Part shown: piece by piece, positions 26,307 through 35,742 of the stretch
How the letters are laid out: every line of letters starts with the position of its first letter
Position numbering within the stretch: the stretch's first letter is position 1
Source of the DNA: Lactobacillus sp.
Lineage (GTDB): Bacteria > Bacillota > Bacilli > Lactobacillales > Lactobacillaceae
DNA length: 64,000 nucleotides
Assembly: GCA_030455605.1 (NCBI GenBank)
Contig: JAKDPD010000004.1
Span: 1-64,000, forward strand
Direction of reading: 5' to 3'
Notes under the pieces: generated by a model
Database searches by the model: none
Told to the model about the DNA's origin: nothing
What the model saw: the letters and a program-made list of their open reading frames with translations, nothing else
Program-made: the position numbers and the translations under genes

Positions 26307-27311
26307 ATGAAAATCGCTTGTTATGGTGTTCGCCCTTTAGAAGAGGCCTACTTTAAAAAATTAAATCGTTACAATTACGACTTGAAACTAGTTCCAGAAT
26401 ACTTAAATCATGACAATGTAACTGAAGCAGAAGGTTGCGATGCAGTCTTAGTCCGGGGTAACTGTGTTTGTGATCGTCAAAATCTGACTAAATTTCAATC
26501 TTATGGCATTAAACTTGTCTTTACCCGTACCGTTGGCTTTAATCACTACGATCTCAAAGCTGCCAAAGAATTAGGTATCAGTATTTCACGGGTCCCTAAC
26601 TACTCGCCTTACGCCGTAGCCAATTTAGCTTTTACCTTAGGCTGTAGCCTAGTACGCCACGTTGCACAAGCGGCTAACCAAGTACAGGCAGGCGACTTTA
26701 CCGTCGAACCAGCATACTTTGCAAATGAATTTCAGACCTTAACAGTCGGTATCTTCGGTGCTGGTAAGATTGGCGCAATTGAGGGCAAACTTTGGCGTGC
26801 GATGGGTGCACGGGTATTAGCTTATGACCCTTATCCATCAGATTTCGCTAAACAGTATGTCGAATTTGTTAATCAAACTGATTTAATTGCCCAAAGCGAT
26901 GTAATTTCAGTTCATGTTCCGTATTTCCCAGGAAAAAATGAAAATTTGTTCAACGCTGATTTCCTGAAACAAATGAAGCCTACTGCTTATCTCGTTAACA
27001 CGGCTCGTGGCGAGTTAGCTGATACGGTGGCTGTTGCTGAAGCCGTTAAAGTGGGCACCATTGCGGGATATGGTGCCGATGTTGTCATTGATGAAACCAA
27101 AATTAATGGCCACCACTTTGCCAATATCGCTGACATTCCTAACGCTGGTGTCCGTGAATTGATGGGATTATATCCAAAAGTCTTGCTAACGCCACATATG
27201 GGATCATTTACGGAGCAGGCGCTATCTGACATGATTTCAATTTCATATGATAACTTCCACGAAATGTTGACCACTGGTCGGACGAAAAACATGGTCAGTT
27301 ATCAGGGATAA
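26307..27311 (+). CDS. D-2-hydroxyacid dehydrogenase (NAD-type, D-LDH/HicDH-like)
   Basis: A 334-residue cytoplasmic enzyme reducing a 2-oxoacid to a D-2-hydroxyacid. The Rossmann motif GIFGAGKIG begins near residue 149. The catalytic residues are in NTARGEL (Arg), GADVVIDE (Glu) and LTPHMGSFTE (His). Length and layout match D-lactate or D-hydroxyisocaproate dehydrogenases of lactobacilli; the sequence is too divergent to say which substrate it prefers. It forms a two-gene unit with the AEC carrier and ends at a terminator. Confidence 0.9.
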   Translation: MKIACYGVRPLEEAYFKKLNRYNYDLKLVPEYLNHDNVTEAEGCDAVLVRGNCVCDRQNLTKFQSYGIKLVFTRTVGFNHYDLKAAKELGISISRVPNYSPYAVANLAFTLGCSLVRHVAQAANQVQAGDFTVEPAYFANEFQTLTVGIFGAGKIGAIEGKLWRAMGARVLAYDPYPSDFAKQYVEFVNQTDLIAQSDVISVHVPYFPGKNENLFNADFLKQMKPTAYLVNTARGELADTVAVAEAVKVGTIAGYGADVVIDETKINGHHFANIADIPNAGVRELMGLYPKVLLTPHMGSFTEQALSDMISISYDNFHEMLTTGRTKNMVSYQG

Positions 27312-27348
27312 TTTTTGAAATAACCAATTACCATTTCGATTATCAAGC

Positions 27349-27380
27349 TTAAAACCGTAAGTCAAACTTACGGTTTTTTT
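27349..27380 (+). terminator. Terminator after D-2-hydroxyacid dehydrogenase
   Basis: AAAACCGTAAGT pairs with ACTTACGGTTTT around a 3-nt loop, followed by T residues. Confidence 0.93.
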
Positions 27381-27535
27381 GCTTTAAATCATTTAATATT
27401 AAATAATAAATAGTTTATTGGTTTTAAAGCAACTCACTTGACTTTTATGGGATTAGGCTAATTAAAAATAGGCTTGATTATCCCCTACATCTTGCATAGA
27501 CTAGTATTATATACGCTATATCTGGTAGAAAGAAT

Positions 27536-28183
27536 GTGATTCAAGTTATTGTTTTAAGTGGGCCAATTGGAGCCGGAAAATCCAGTCTAACAGGCATTTT
27601 AGCCGAACATTTGGGAACCAAAGCATACTTCGAAGGGGTTGACAATAACCCTGTTTTACCGCTGTATTACAAGGACATGAAGCGGTATACTTTTTTGCTC
27701 AACATTTATTTACTCAACCATCGACTGGCACAAATTAGTCAAGCAATCCAAGAAAAAAACAGTGTTTCTGATCGTTCAATTTATGAAGATTCACTCTTTT
27801 TTAAGATGAACGCTGACAGCGGTATTGCTGATAAGACGGAATTCAAAATCTACAACAATCTACTAGATAACATGATGGCGGAAACACCTGGTAATCCAAA
27901 CAAGAAGCCAGATTTGCTCATCTACATTAAGGTCTCGCTACCAACGATGCTGAAGCGCATCGAAAAGCGGGGTCGGGACTTTGAACAGCTATCGACTGAT
28001 CCTGGCTTAAAGGATTACTATGCACGACTACTTAGCTATTACCAGCCATGGTACGAAAATTATCAAGCATCACCTAAGCTTGTGATTAACAGTGATAAAT
28101 ATGATTTTGTGACTGATGAAGCAGCAAAAAAGGCTGTTTTAGCACAAATTGATCAAAAACTACACGAATTAGGTAAACTTTAA
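27536..28183 (+). CDS. dgk: Deoxyguanosine kinase subunit
   Basis: Salvage kinase that phosphorylates deoxyguanosine, 215 residues. P-loop GPIGAGKSS, catalytic/specificity motif [12 protein letters not shown] region [12 protein letters not shown]. In Lactobacillus acidophilus dGK and dAK come from tandem genes and form an obligate heterodimer; this protein resembles the dGK member ([21 protein letters not shown]). The start is GTG 27536 with a weak AGAAAGA site. The paralogue follows 13 nt after the stop and shares a 50-nt identical 5' tract. Confidence 0.9.
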   Translation: MIQVIVLSGPIGAGKSSLTGILAEHLGTKAYFEGVDNNPVLPLYYKDMKRYTFLLNIYLLNHRLAQISQAIQEKNSVSDRSIYEDSLFFKMNADSGIADKTEFKIYNNLLDNMMAETPGNPNKKPDLLIYIKVSLPTMLKRIEKRGRDFEQLSTDPGLKDYYARLLSYYQPWYENYQASPKLVINSDKYDFVTDEAAKKAVLAQIDQKLHELGKL

Positions 28184-28196
28184 AAGAAGGAACGTG

Positions 28197-28865
28197 ATGA
28201 CCGTTATTGTTTTAAGTGGGCCAATTGGAGCCGGAAAATCCAGTCTAACAGGTATTTTAGCCAAATATATTGGGACTAAGCCATTTTATGAAAGTGTCGA
28301 CGACAATCCCGTCCTACCTTTATTTTATGCTGATCCGAAAAAGTATGCCTTTTTACTACAGGTGTATTTTCTAAACACACGTTTTCGGAGCATTAAGGCG
28401 GCCTTGAGCAACGATAACAATTTGCTCGACCGTTCTATCTACGAAGATGCCCTCTTCTTCCAAATGAATGCCGATATTGGTCGGGCGACGCATGAAGAGC
28501 TCACCACTTATTATGATCTTTTAAATAATATGATGAGTGAACTCAAACGGATGCCAAAGAATCAACCTGACTTGCTAGTCCACATTAATGTTTCGTACGA
28601 CACCATGCTAGAACGAATCAAACGCCGGGGACGTTCCTTCGAACAATTAAGCTATGACCCGACACTAGCTGATTATTATCAAAACTTGCTTGATTACTAC
28701 AAGCCTTGGTATCAAAAGTATCATTATTCACCGAAAATGGAAATCGATGGTGATAAATTTGATTTTATGGCAAGTCAACAGGACCGGCAAGCTGTCCTAG
28801 ATGCCATTACCAATAAACTCCAAGAAATTGGTAAACTACCTAAGGATTGGCAACCAAAAGCTTAA
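28197..28865 (+). CDS. dak: Deoxyadenosine kinase subunit
   Basis: Deoxyadenosine kinase, 222 residues, with P-loop [30 protein letters not shown] and the LID RIKRRGRSFEQ. It closely resembles the dAK partner of the L. acidophilus heterodimer. The start is ATG 28197, six nt after GAAGGA; the GTG just before it is too close to the ribosome site. Its 5' end is identical over 50 nt to that of dgk. A damaged copy of its 3' end occurs at 29414-29487. Confidence 0.9.
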   Translation: MTVIVLSGPIGAGKSSLTGILAKYIGTKPFYESVDDNPVLPLFYADPKKYAFLLQVYFLNTRFRSIKAALSNDNNLLDRSIYEDALFFQMNADIGRATHEELTTYYDLLNNMMSELKRMPKNQPDLLVHINVSYDTMLERIKRRGRSFEQLSYDPTLADYYQNLLDYYKPWYQKYHYSPKMEIDGDKFDFMASQQDRQAVLDAITNKLQEIGKLPKDWQPKA

Positions 28866-28873
28866 TCTGCGCT

Positions 28874-28907
28874 ACAAAAAAGACACTTAATTAGGTGTCT
28901 TCTTTTG
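28874..28907 (+). terminator. Terminator of dgk-dak
   Basis: AAAAAAGACAC pairs with GTGTCTTCTTTT around a short AT loop and runs into T-rich sequence. Confidence 0.85.
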
Positions 28908-28973
28908 TTAGAATAAATATATCAATTTTGCTAACTTTTCCTTTTATAAACATTGTTAAAAGCAGTTATTGCC

Positions 28974-29327
28974 TTAAAAGCATGACACGACTAGCGCAAC
29001 AGCGCTAAATATTAACAATGAAAGCCAAAGAACCAAACTCAAGCCTTGGATAGCACCTAAAAGCATTGCATAAACACAAGTTATGATTAAGAAGGAACTA
29101 ACAATCAACGTAATTCTTTGAAAATGATACCTTCCAAAGATGTTTAAGACTCCCAAAACTCCCACTATTAATCCTAAGACACCACCAATGATAGAAAAAG
29201 TGATACCTGACTTATTACCGACATCTACAACCCCTCCAAGAGCAAAAAGCCCGTTAAGGAAGAGCAAGATAGCTACCAAAGCAGCTAGAATATCGATTAT
29301 GACAACTAATACCTTAGATATTTTCAT
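28974..29327 (-). CDS. Small four-segment membrane protein, unknown function
   Basis: 117 residues, almost entirely four hydrophobic segments separated by short loops; one polar stretch IFGRYHFQR sits mid-protein. No family was recognised. The ATG has a strong TAGGAGGAGATA site. It lies between dak and a truncated repeat of dak's 3' end, so it may have arrived in a rearrangement that duplicated part of dak. Its reading direction opposes the neighbours on the left. Confidence 0.6.
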   Translation of the reverse strand: MKISKVLVVIIDILAALVAILLFLNGLFALGGVVDVGNKSGITFSIIGGVLGLIVGVLGVLNIFGRYHFQRITLIVSSFLIITCVYAMLLGAIQGLSLVLWLSLLIFSAVALVVSCF

Positions 29328-29413
29328 TATCTCCTCCTAATACAATTTAGCTTTAAAGTTTACCAAAGCATAGGATAATTATATATCAATACGTAATAGG
29401 ATACTACTTTATA

Positions 29414-29487
29414 TTGCAAAGTATTGTCATTCACCGAAAATGGAAATCGATGGCGAGTCAATGGGATTGGTAACCAAAAGCTTAATC
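29414..29487 (+). pseudogene. Decayed duplicate of the dak 3' end
   Basis: Two blocks copy dak in order. Positions 29429-29453 are identical to 28726-28750 (25 of 25 nt). Positions 29464-29487 match 28844-28867 with one mismatch, including the stop codon. The roughly 93 nt between them in dak is reduced to 10 nt here. It cannot encode a protein. Confidence 0.85.
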
Positions 29488-29496
29488 ACCACATCA

Positions 29497-29534
29497 TAAA
29501 AAAAGCGTCCTAGTGTTGACTAGACGCTTTTTTA
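29497..29534 (-). terminator. Bidirectional terminator
   Basis: AAAAAAAGCGTC and GACGCTTTTTT (reading across the stem, with one mismatch and a TAG/CTA extension) form a stable hairpin flanked by A and T runs. It serves the minus-strand FAD oxidase. Confidence 0.88.
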
Positions 29535-29541
29535 ATTTCAT

Positions 29542-30948
29542 TTACTCATGTAACGGAAAGATTTTATCAGGATTAAGCACACCATTAGGGTCAAATAGCT
29601 GCTTAATCCGTCTTAACAAAGACGTATATGCCTTGCCATAGTAGCCTTCAAAATAATCTTTACGTGCATAGCCGATGCCATGTTCACCAGACATATTGCC
29701 GTCAACTGCTGCAGCAGTTTTATAAAGTTCACGAATCACAAGATCACGTTTTTTGGCAAAATCTGTTGCCGATAGCTGATCCGAACAAAGGTAAATATGT
29801 AAATTGCCATCACCAGCGTGACCAAAATTAGGAATTCGCATCCCCGTTTCCTGTTCCAATTCATCAATTCGCTGTAACACATCCGGAATATGATTAATCG
29901 GAACCGAAACATCTACTTCATCCATTTGCGGAGTTGATTTCTGAATAGCCAATAGTAACGCTTCCCGCGCATCCCAGATGACTTTTGCCTCATGACTGGT
30001 AGCATCTAAAACAACTGGGGCAAATGCATTAAAAGCTTTAGTAGCAGCGACCGCGGTTTCTACCATGGCAGTTAACTCGCCTGATGTGAAAGCATCAAGC
30101 CCTAAAATAATAAAACCATCACCCTCAGTGATTGGGAATTTTTGATTATAAAATTTTTCCCAAAGATTTAAGACTTTGCGCCCCATGAATTCCACTGTGG
30201 TCGGTTCAACTCCTGAAGCCAAAATTGCGGGAACAGATTGAATCGCATGCTTCAACGTATCAAACGGAATGACCGCGTTAATGATATGCCGTGGTCGTGG
30301 ATATAACCGCAGCGTGGCTTCACAGACAACCCCTAAAGTTCCTTCGGAACCAATAATTAAGTCTTTTAATGCATAGCCTGAGCTGGACTTAACTGCCTTA
30401 GAGCCAAAAGTATAGAGTTTTCCGTCCGCTAAGGTAACTTTCAAACTCCGAATATGCTCTCTGGTTACGCCATACTTGATAGCCTTTAGGCCTCCGGCAT
30501 TCGTCGCAATATTGCCACCAATCGTTGCCCAATGCATCGCTGGTGCTGGCATATAAGTAAACGGCTTATCTGCTAAATACTCCTCGATATCCTTTAACCT
30601 CGCCCCAGCTTGCACTGTCAAGGTCAGTGAACCAGGATCATAGGACAAGATGTGATTAAGCTTGACCATGTCGAGTGAAATACCCCCATGAATCGTCAAA
30701 TTAGCTCCCATTAAGCCCGTTGAGTTTCCACGTGGAACTAATGGAATTAAATGGTCACTCGCATATTTAACCACTTTCAACACTTCATCATTAGTTGCTG
30801 GCTGAATCACCAAATCCGGCATCGCTCTAACTGTTTTGAATTGATCATGATCCCAATGCGGTGTTGGCTCCGTAATAACACGCGCCGGATCAGCAATATA
30901 CGACCGCAGCATTTTAATATCGTCTGCCGTCAAATGATAATAACTCAT
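29542..30948 (-). CDS. FAD-linked 2-hydroxyacid oxidase/dehydrogenase (GlcD-like)
   Basis: A 468-residue flavoprotein of the glycolate oxidase GlcD / D-lactate dehydrogenase (VAO) family. The FAD-binding half shows PRGNSTGLMGANL, ATIGGNIATNAGGLKAIKYG and SGYALKDLIIGSEGTLG. The C-terminal FAD-oxidase_C half ends with HAGDGNLH and SGEHGIGYARKDY, the metal/substrate-site signature. It likely oxidises D-lactate or a similar D-2-hydroxyacid, passing electrons to an unknown acceptor; the nearby D-2-hydroxyacid dehydrogenase and AEC carrier act on similar compounds. GGAGG precedes the ATG. It is single in its unit. Confidence 0.9.
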   Translation of the reverse strand: MSYYHLTADDIKMLRSYIADPARVITEPTPHWDHDQFKTVRAMPDLVIQPATNDEVLKVVKYASDHLIPLVPRGNSTGLMGANLTIHGGISLDMVKLNHILSYDPGSLTLTVQAGARLKDIEEYLADKPFTYMPAPAMHWATIGGNIATNAGGLKAIKYGVTREHIRSLKVTLADGKLYTFGSKAVKSSSGYALKDLIIGSEGTLGVVCEATLRLYPRPRHIINAVIPFDTLKHAIQSVPAILASGVEPTTVEFMGRKVLNLWEKFYNQKFPITEGDGFIILGLDAFTSGELTAMVETAVAATKAFNAFAPVVLDATSHEAKVIWDAREALLLAIQKSTPQMDEVDVSVPINHIPDVLQRIDELEQETGMRIPNFGHAGDGNLHIYLCSDQLSATDFAKKRDLVIRELYKTAAAVDGNMSGEHGIGYARKDYFEGYYGKAYTSLLRRIKQLFDPNGVLNPDKIFPLHE

Positions 30949-31182
30949 ACTTTACCTCCGTAGTTACGATTACTAGCAATGACAAGTTTAAATGCCAACC
31001 ACCCTATTATATAGCAGTTATTTAAAAGCGATAACATTAATGCCCGCTAGCATTAAAATAACTCTTTTTCAGGTGATGAGTCTCCTTATAATTCGTGTTT
31101 ACAAGAATATCCAACAGTGATAGAGTTTATATGTGGCATTTTTAAAATAAGATGCGAACAATTATCACCATGGAGGATGTAA

Positions 31183-32499
31183 ATGAATACTTTAACTAAG
31201 TACTTCAGTTTAGATAAGCTGGGGACGAACGTGAAGCGGGAACTACTTGCCGGCTTAACGACCTTCGTCAGCATGTCATATATTTTATTTGTTAACCCGA
31301 GTGTGCTTGGCGACAGTGGCATGGATAAGGGTGCAGTCTTCACTGCAACAGCCTTGGCCAGTGCATTAGGCTGTTTCGTCATGGGTCTAGTTGCTAATTA
31401 TCCCATTGCTACGGCACCAGCTCTAGGCATTAATGCTTTCTTCACCTATACCGCTTGTATCGGGATGGGTGTTAAGTGGCAGACAGCCCTAGCAGCCGTT
31501 TTTGTGGCGTCATTTATCTTTATTTTAATCACACTCTTTAAATTACGCGAAATGATTATTGATGCAATCCCCGCTGACTTAAAATTCGCGATTTCGGCTG
31601 GGATTGGTTTATTCATTGCCTTCTTGGGCTTAGAAAATGGTGGTTTAGTCACTGCCAGCAAAGCTACTTTAGTCACGGTTGGGCCATTAAATACGCCTAA
31701 AGTCTGGATTACCATTTTAGGTTTATTCGTTACCGTCATTTTAATGATTTTAAACGTGCCTGGTTCAATCTTTATCGGGATGGTTGTTGCGGCTCTCTTC
31801 GGGATTATCATTGGCCAAATTCAACTCCCTAGCACTTATATTGCTACTGCACCTAGTTTGGCACCGACCTTTGGTCAAGCCTTGTTCCATATTCAAGACA
31901 TCAATTCTATGCAGATATGGGTCATCGTGTTAACTTTCTTGCTGGTCACATTTTTCGACACAACTGGTACCTTAATTGGATTAGTTCAACAAGCAGGGCT
32001 CATGAAGGACAATAAGATGCCTCGGGTTGGTAAAGCTTTAGCAGCTGATTCAACTGCCATGATGGCCGGCTCAGTCTTAGGGACTTCACCAGTTGGGGCT
32101 TATGTGGAATCAAGTGCCGGAATTGCAGTCGGTGGTCGTTCTGGCTTAACCGCGGTGTTTGTCGGGATTTTCTTCTTGATCAGTATGATTTTCAGTCCCC
32201 TCTTAAGTGTCATTACGGACCAAGTTACTGCCCCAGCGTTAATTATGGTTGGTGTCTTAATGGCCCAGAATTTAGCCAAAATTAGCTGGAAGAAGTTAGA
32301 GATTGCCGTTCCGGCCTTCCTGATTATGGTGGGTATGCCACTCACTTATTCCATCTCTGATGGTTTAGCCTGGGGAATGATTGCTTACCCAATCACGATG
32401 CTTGCAGCTAAACGTGGTAAAGAGATTACCCCTATCATGTGGCTACTCTTTATTATCTTTATCGTCTTTATGTGGGTTTTAAATATTGCACCTAAATAA
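31183..32499 (+). CDS. NCS2 family purine permease (PbuG/AzgA-like)
   Basis: A 438-residue membrane protein with 12-14 hydrophobic segments. It belongs to the AzgA-like branch of NCS2 transporters (hypoxanthine/guanine/adenine uptake): TAPALGINAFFTYT, TFFDTTGTLIGLVQQAG, and GTSPVGAYVESSAGIAVGGRSGL contain the substrate-site residues. GGAGG precedes the ATG. A possible promoter (TTTACA, 17 nt, TAGAGT) lies about 31098-31126. No purine riboswitch is visible in the 234-nt upstream gap. Together with the nucleoside ABC system and dgk/dak it indicates strong purine salvage. Confidence 0.92.
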   Translation: MNTLTKYFSLDKLGTNVKRELLAGLTTFVSMSYILFVNPSVLGDSGMDKGAVFTATALASALGCFVMGLVANYPIATAPALGINAFFTYTACIGMGVKWQTALAAVFVASFIFILITLFKLREMIIDAIPADLKFAISAGIGLFIAFLGLENGGLVTASKATLVTVGPLNTPKVWITILGLFVTVILMILNVPGSIFIGMVVAALFGIIIGQIQLPSTYIATAPSLAPTFGQALFHIQDINSMQIWVIVLTFLLVTFFDTTGTLIGLVQQAGLMKDNKMPRVGKALAADSTAMMAGSVLGTSPVGAYVESSAGIAVGGRSGLTAVFVGIFFLISMIFSPLLSVITDQVTAPALIMVGVLMAQNLAKISWKKLEIAVPAFLIMVGMPLTYSISDGLAWGMIAYPITMLAAKRGKEITPIMWLLFIIFIVFMWVLNIAPK

Positions 32500-32522
32500 A
32501 GCGTGTCATTTAAAACTAACAA

Positions 32523-32818
32523 TTGACATTTAAACCAACTTCAGCTAGGATTATATCCAAGTTGAAGAATTGCATAGCAATGACAAGGAAAGTACCTTAC
32601 TTAAGCTCCTACAGAGACTTCTGAATTGGTGAGACAGAAGAGAGTAGCCGTAAGCGAACATGGCCTTCGAGCGCGTATGTCCGATATTTAGGATGTGCTG
32701 GGTCCGCCCAATATAGCGGTAGCGTATTGTAACGATTGTACGTGAAACAAGCTAAGTATATAGGTGGTACCGCGCCAAGCGCCCTATTGGATCAATTGAT
32801 CTGATAGGGTGCTTTTTA
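32523..32818 (+). promoter_or_regulatory. Complete T-box leader, probable methionine specifier
   Basis: Promoter TTGACA (32523-32528), 17-nt spacer, TAGGAT (32546-32551). The T-box AGGTGGTACCGCG is at 32762-32774, followed by a terminator (GCGCCCTAT 32779-32787 with ATAGGGTGC 32804-32812, then T-run). Aligning the 3' side of stem I with the B. subtilis glyQS leader places ATG at 32660-32662 in the specifier position, followed by a purine and CCTTCGAGC. The leader should therefore read uncharged methionine tRNA. It precedes a broken oppA. Confidence 0.88.
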
Positions 32819-32883
32819 ATTGCCATAGCGCTTCACTCATTGGTTTTCAAATTGTGATTTAAACAGAAAGAAGGACGTCATTC

Positions 32884-34509
32884 ATGACCCTTAAACATTC
32901 ATTACTAGTAGCTGGCTGCTTGCTAGCTGCTTTAGGCCTAAGTGCCTGCGGTAATTCCAAATCAGCAACTAACCAGCAAAAAGTCCTTAATTGGTCAGAA
33001 ACCATGCCGCTATCGACGCAAGATCCATCACTGGCGACTGATACCACCAGCTTTCAAGGTCTCTTAAATACGGGAGATGGGTTATATCGCTTAGATCGTC
33101 ATAACCATCCTAAGCTCGCTTTAGCCAAGCAGGTAAAGGTGTCGAACGGCAGTAAAACTTACGACTTTACCTTACGTTCAAACGCTAAATAGTCCAATGG
33201 CACGCCACTAACTGCTGAAGATTTTGTCTATGCTTACCGCCGAACGTTAACGCCTAAGACAAAATCAGCCATGGCCTTCTACCTTTACCAGATTAAAAAC
33301 GCCCAGGCCATTAATACCGGCAAGAAACAGCCAAGTAGCCTTGGTGTAACGGCGCTTTCTAAGACACATTTGCGCATTGAACTTACCCGGCCACTTAGCT
33401 ACTTTAAGATTTTACTCTCATGGCCACTCTTCTTCCCGCAGAATCAAAAATTCATTCAAAAGTCTGGTTCACTATACGGGACTCAGTCTCGCTATACAAT
33501 CTCCTCTGGTCCTTACGTCCTAACCAAATGGACGGGCAACAACAAGTCATGGACCCTAGTAAAGAATAAGCATTACTGGGATGCCAAGAAGGTTCGCTTA
33601 GCCAAAGTCAATGAACAAGTAAGTGAATCAACCACAACTAGTTATAACCTCTTCCAAGCGGGTAAGGTTGATGCCACTCAGCTGAGCGGCCAACAAGTCG
33701 CTGCCAATAAGCATCAAGCTGGCTACCACGAGCGCTTGGCTTCTGCCATTCAGCGTCTTGAGTTGAATCAGAAGAAAGTCAAAGCCTTTGGCAACTTAAA
33801 GATTCGCCAAGCTTTCTCTTACGCCATTAACCGTAACCAACTTGCTAACAATGTCCTCAAAGATGGCTCAGTGCCGGCTAAAGGCTTTGTTCCTAGTGGG
33901 ATGGGTACTAACCCGAAAACTGGCGCAGAATTCCAAAATGACGCTTACGTTAAAGATGCGACTGCCTACGATTTGACAAAGGCTAAACAGCTATTGCAGG
34001 CTGGTTATAAAGAAGCTGGTACCCATGCCATCAAAGTCACCCTGCTCGTCAGTGATACGGATGCCGCTAAACAAACTGGTAAATTCTTACAAAGTCAACT
34101 TGATCGTCTCCCTGGTGTTGATATTAGTATCCAAAGCCTGCCTTACACGCAGTTAATTCAACGTCAAAGTACCGGCGATTATGAATTAACCGTTAAAAAC
34201 TGGCAAGCAGTCTTTGCTGATCCGATTAACTTCCTCGATGTCTACGAATCCGGTTCAAGTTATCTCAACAACGGTTGGCACAATGCAAAATTTGATCATT
34301 TATTGGATTTAGCCGAAAACCACTACGGTAGTCAACCTGCCAAGCGGTGGGAGCAACTCGTGGCTGCGGAAAAAGTACTCATGAATACACAAGGGACGAT
34401 TCCGCTAATTCAAGTTGCTAAACCACAACTCTTGCGGACCAAGGTACAAAATGTTTCCTTTAATCCGACTGGCGTTCCTTATGACTTTAAAACCGTAACG
34501 CTAAAATAA
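32884..34509 (+). pseudogene. oppA: Oligopeptide ABC transporter binding lipoprotein OppA, nonsense mutation
   Basis: Family-5 solute-binding lipoprotein (lipobox LSAC). The frame is interrupted by TAG at 33190-33192, and the same frame then continues to 34509 with normal OppA sequence. The expected residue is the tryptophan of the conserved W-S-N-G segment, so one G-to-A change (TGG to TAG) explains the break; SNGTPLTAEDFVYAYRR follows immediately. The remaining about 540-codon frame has the FVPSGMG, NPTGVPYDFKTV blocks. The upstream T-box is intact. Partner opp permease and ATPase genes are not in the window, as for many orphan OppA copies. Read-through or sequencing error cannot be excluded. 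Confidence 0.9.
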
Positions 34510-34517
34510 CTAATACT

Positions 34518-34563
34518 AAAAAAAAGCCTGACTTTTGCAATTGCAAAAGTCAGGCTTTTTTTT
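34518..34563 (+). terminator. Long perfect-palindrome bidirectional terminator
   Basis: AAGCCTGACTTTTGCA pairs with TGCAAAAGTCAGGCTT without mismatch, flanked by A and T runs. It separates the oppA pseudogene from the convergent PTS operon. Confidence 0.93.
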
Positions 34564-34576
34564 AATATTCAACTAC

Positions 34577-34876
34577 TTACTTACGTGCCGTTGCTTCGGC
34601 TTTTTTATGCTCGTAATCAGCAATGACCAACTGAACATTCTTAGTCCCGCGCCAGGCAGCATAGCCGAACAGCCACATGCCACAAACGCCAACAGTTGCT
34701 AGGACAATCCCAATCACGAACAGCCAAGTCATCTTCTGATAGGCAAAGTAAGTTAGCACCACACCAATCCCAACAATCAATAAGAAGAGCTCAAACCAGT
34801 ACCCCAAATTACGAATCATATGCTTTTGGTAAGCAACCTCATTGTCATACTTGGTGGTTAATTCTTGTTGAGTCAT
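34577..34876 (-). CDS. Small two-segment membrane protein at the end of the PTS operon
   Basis: 99 residues: a polar N-terminus, two hydrophobic segments (about residues 28-46 and 50-72) and a charged C-terminal tail (DYEHKKAEATARK). No family was recognised. It has a good GAGGAG site and follows the PTS IID pseudogene by about 38 nt on the same strand, so it is probably part of that transcription unit. It is not the DUF956 accessory protein often found there. Confidence 0.55.
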   Translation of the reverse strand: MTQQELTTKYDNEVAYQKHMIRNLGYWFELFLLIVGIGVVLTYFAYQKMTWLFVIGIVLATVGVCGMWLFGYAAWRGTKNVQLVIADYEHKKAEATARK

Positions 34877-34914
34877 CTAACTACTCCTCATTGATTACGT
34901 CTTAGTAATGTCTT

Positions 34915-35740
34915 TTAGTAGGTCAAGCCTGGGTTGAAGAAGCCAACTAGTACCCCAACAAAGGCAATCACCACTAATAATAACATGGTATTAACGGCTG
35001 AAATCTTCTTTTTCGACATTAGCCACCAGCAAAGGAAGATGAAGGCTACAGTCAGCAGACCAGGATAAATATTATCGAGTTGCGTTTGTAAGCTCAAGAA
35101 AGTTTTCCCAGCTGCATTCTTTAAGGCAAAGGCGGTCTTAACATTAACCCAAGTGGCAGCAACACCACCAACAACACCGATAGCTTTTATAATCGCACTA
35201 CCTTGTTTACCAACTAAGAATTCAACAGCTCGGTCACACCCATTTGGTAGCCTCTAAAGAAAAGGAAGTTCATCCCAAAGTAAGCAATGAGGTTCCACAC
35301 GATAATGTAGAAAATCGCCCCAACTGGTGAACCACCAGTCGACATTCCTAGCGCAATCCCTAATAAAATTGGAATCAAGGTACCCACGATTAGGGAATCC
35401 CCAATACCGGCAATTGGGCCCATCAGCCCTGCACGCATACCGTTAATCGTTTCACCGTCAACCGCATCACCATTAGCTTTAGCTTCTTCTAGCCCAGCAG
35501 TCACGCCAACAATAACCGACCCTAATTGTGGTTCAGTATTGAAGAAGGCCTTGTAAGTGGTCATGGCTTCTTTTTGATCTTCAGGCTTATCATACAATTC
35601 TTCCACAATTGGTAGCATTGATGTTAAATAACCAAACGTCTGCATATGTTCTTGTGAGAAACAAGTCAAATGGCCGTAGTACCAATGATGAAAAGCTTTG
35701 GTTAAGGTCTTTTTGCTAATTTTTTTCTTTCATCTGCCAT
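34915..35740 (-). pseudogene. PTS mannose-family EIID, two frameshifts
   Basis: The IID subunit of the membrane channel, recognisable from start (ATG at 35740) to end but broken twice. Near 35720-35726 the A-run in the coding strand has seven A; eight restores the frame into KAFHHWYYGHLTCFSQEHMQ. Near 35230 one base is missing in the codons after GYQMGVT, which otherwise continue AVEFLVGKQGSAIIK and reach the normal C-terminus DNIYPGLLTVAF. The middle part retains the family block GLMGPIAGIGDSLIVGTLIPI. Both lesions are single-base deletions, so the transporter is expected to be inactive unless the sequence is in error. Confidence 0.9.
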
Positions 35741-35742
35741 CG

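Noticed and set aside
30949-31182. Purine riboswitch ahead of the NCS2 permease
   Set aside because: The conserved loop and junction sequences of the purine riboswitch were not found; only a possible promoter and a small AT-rich hairpin are present.
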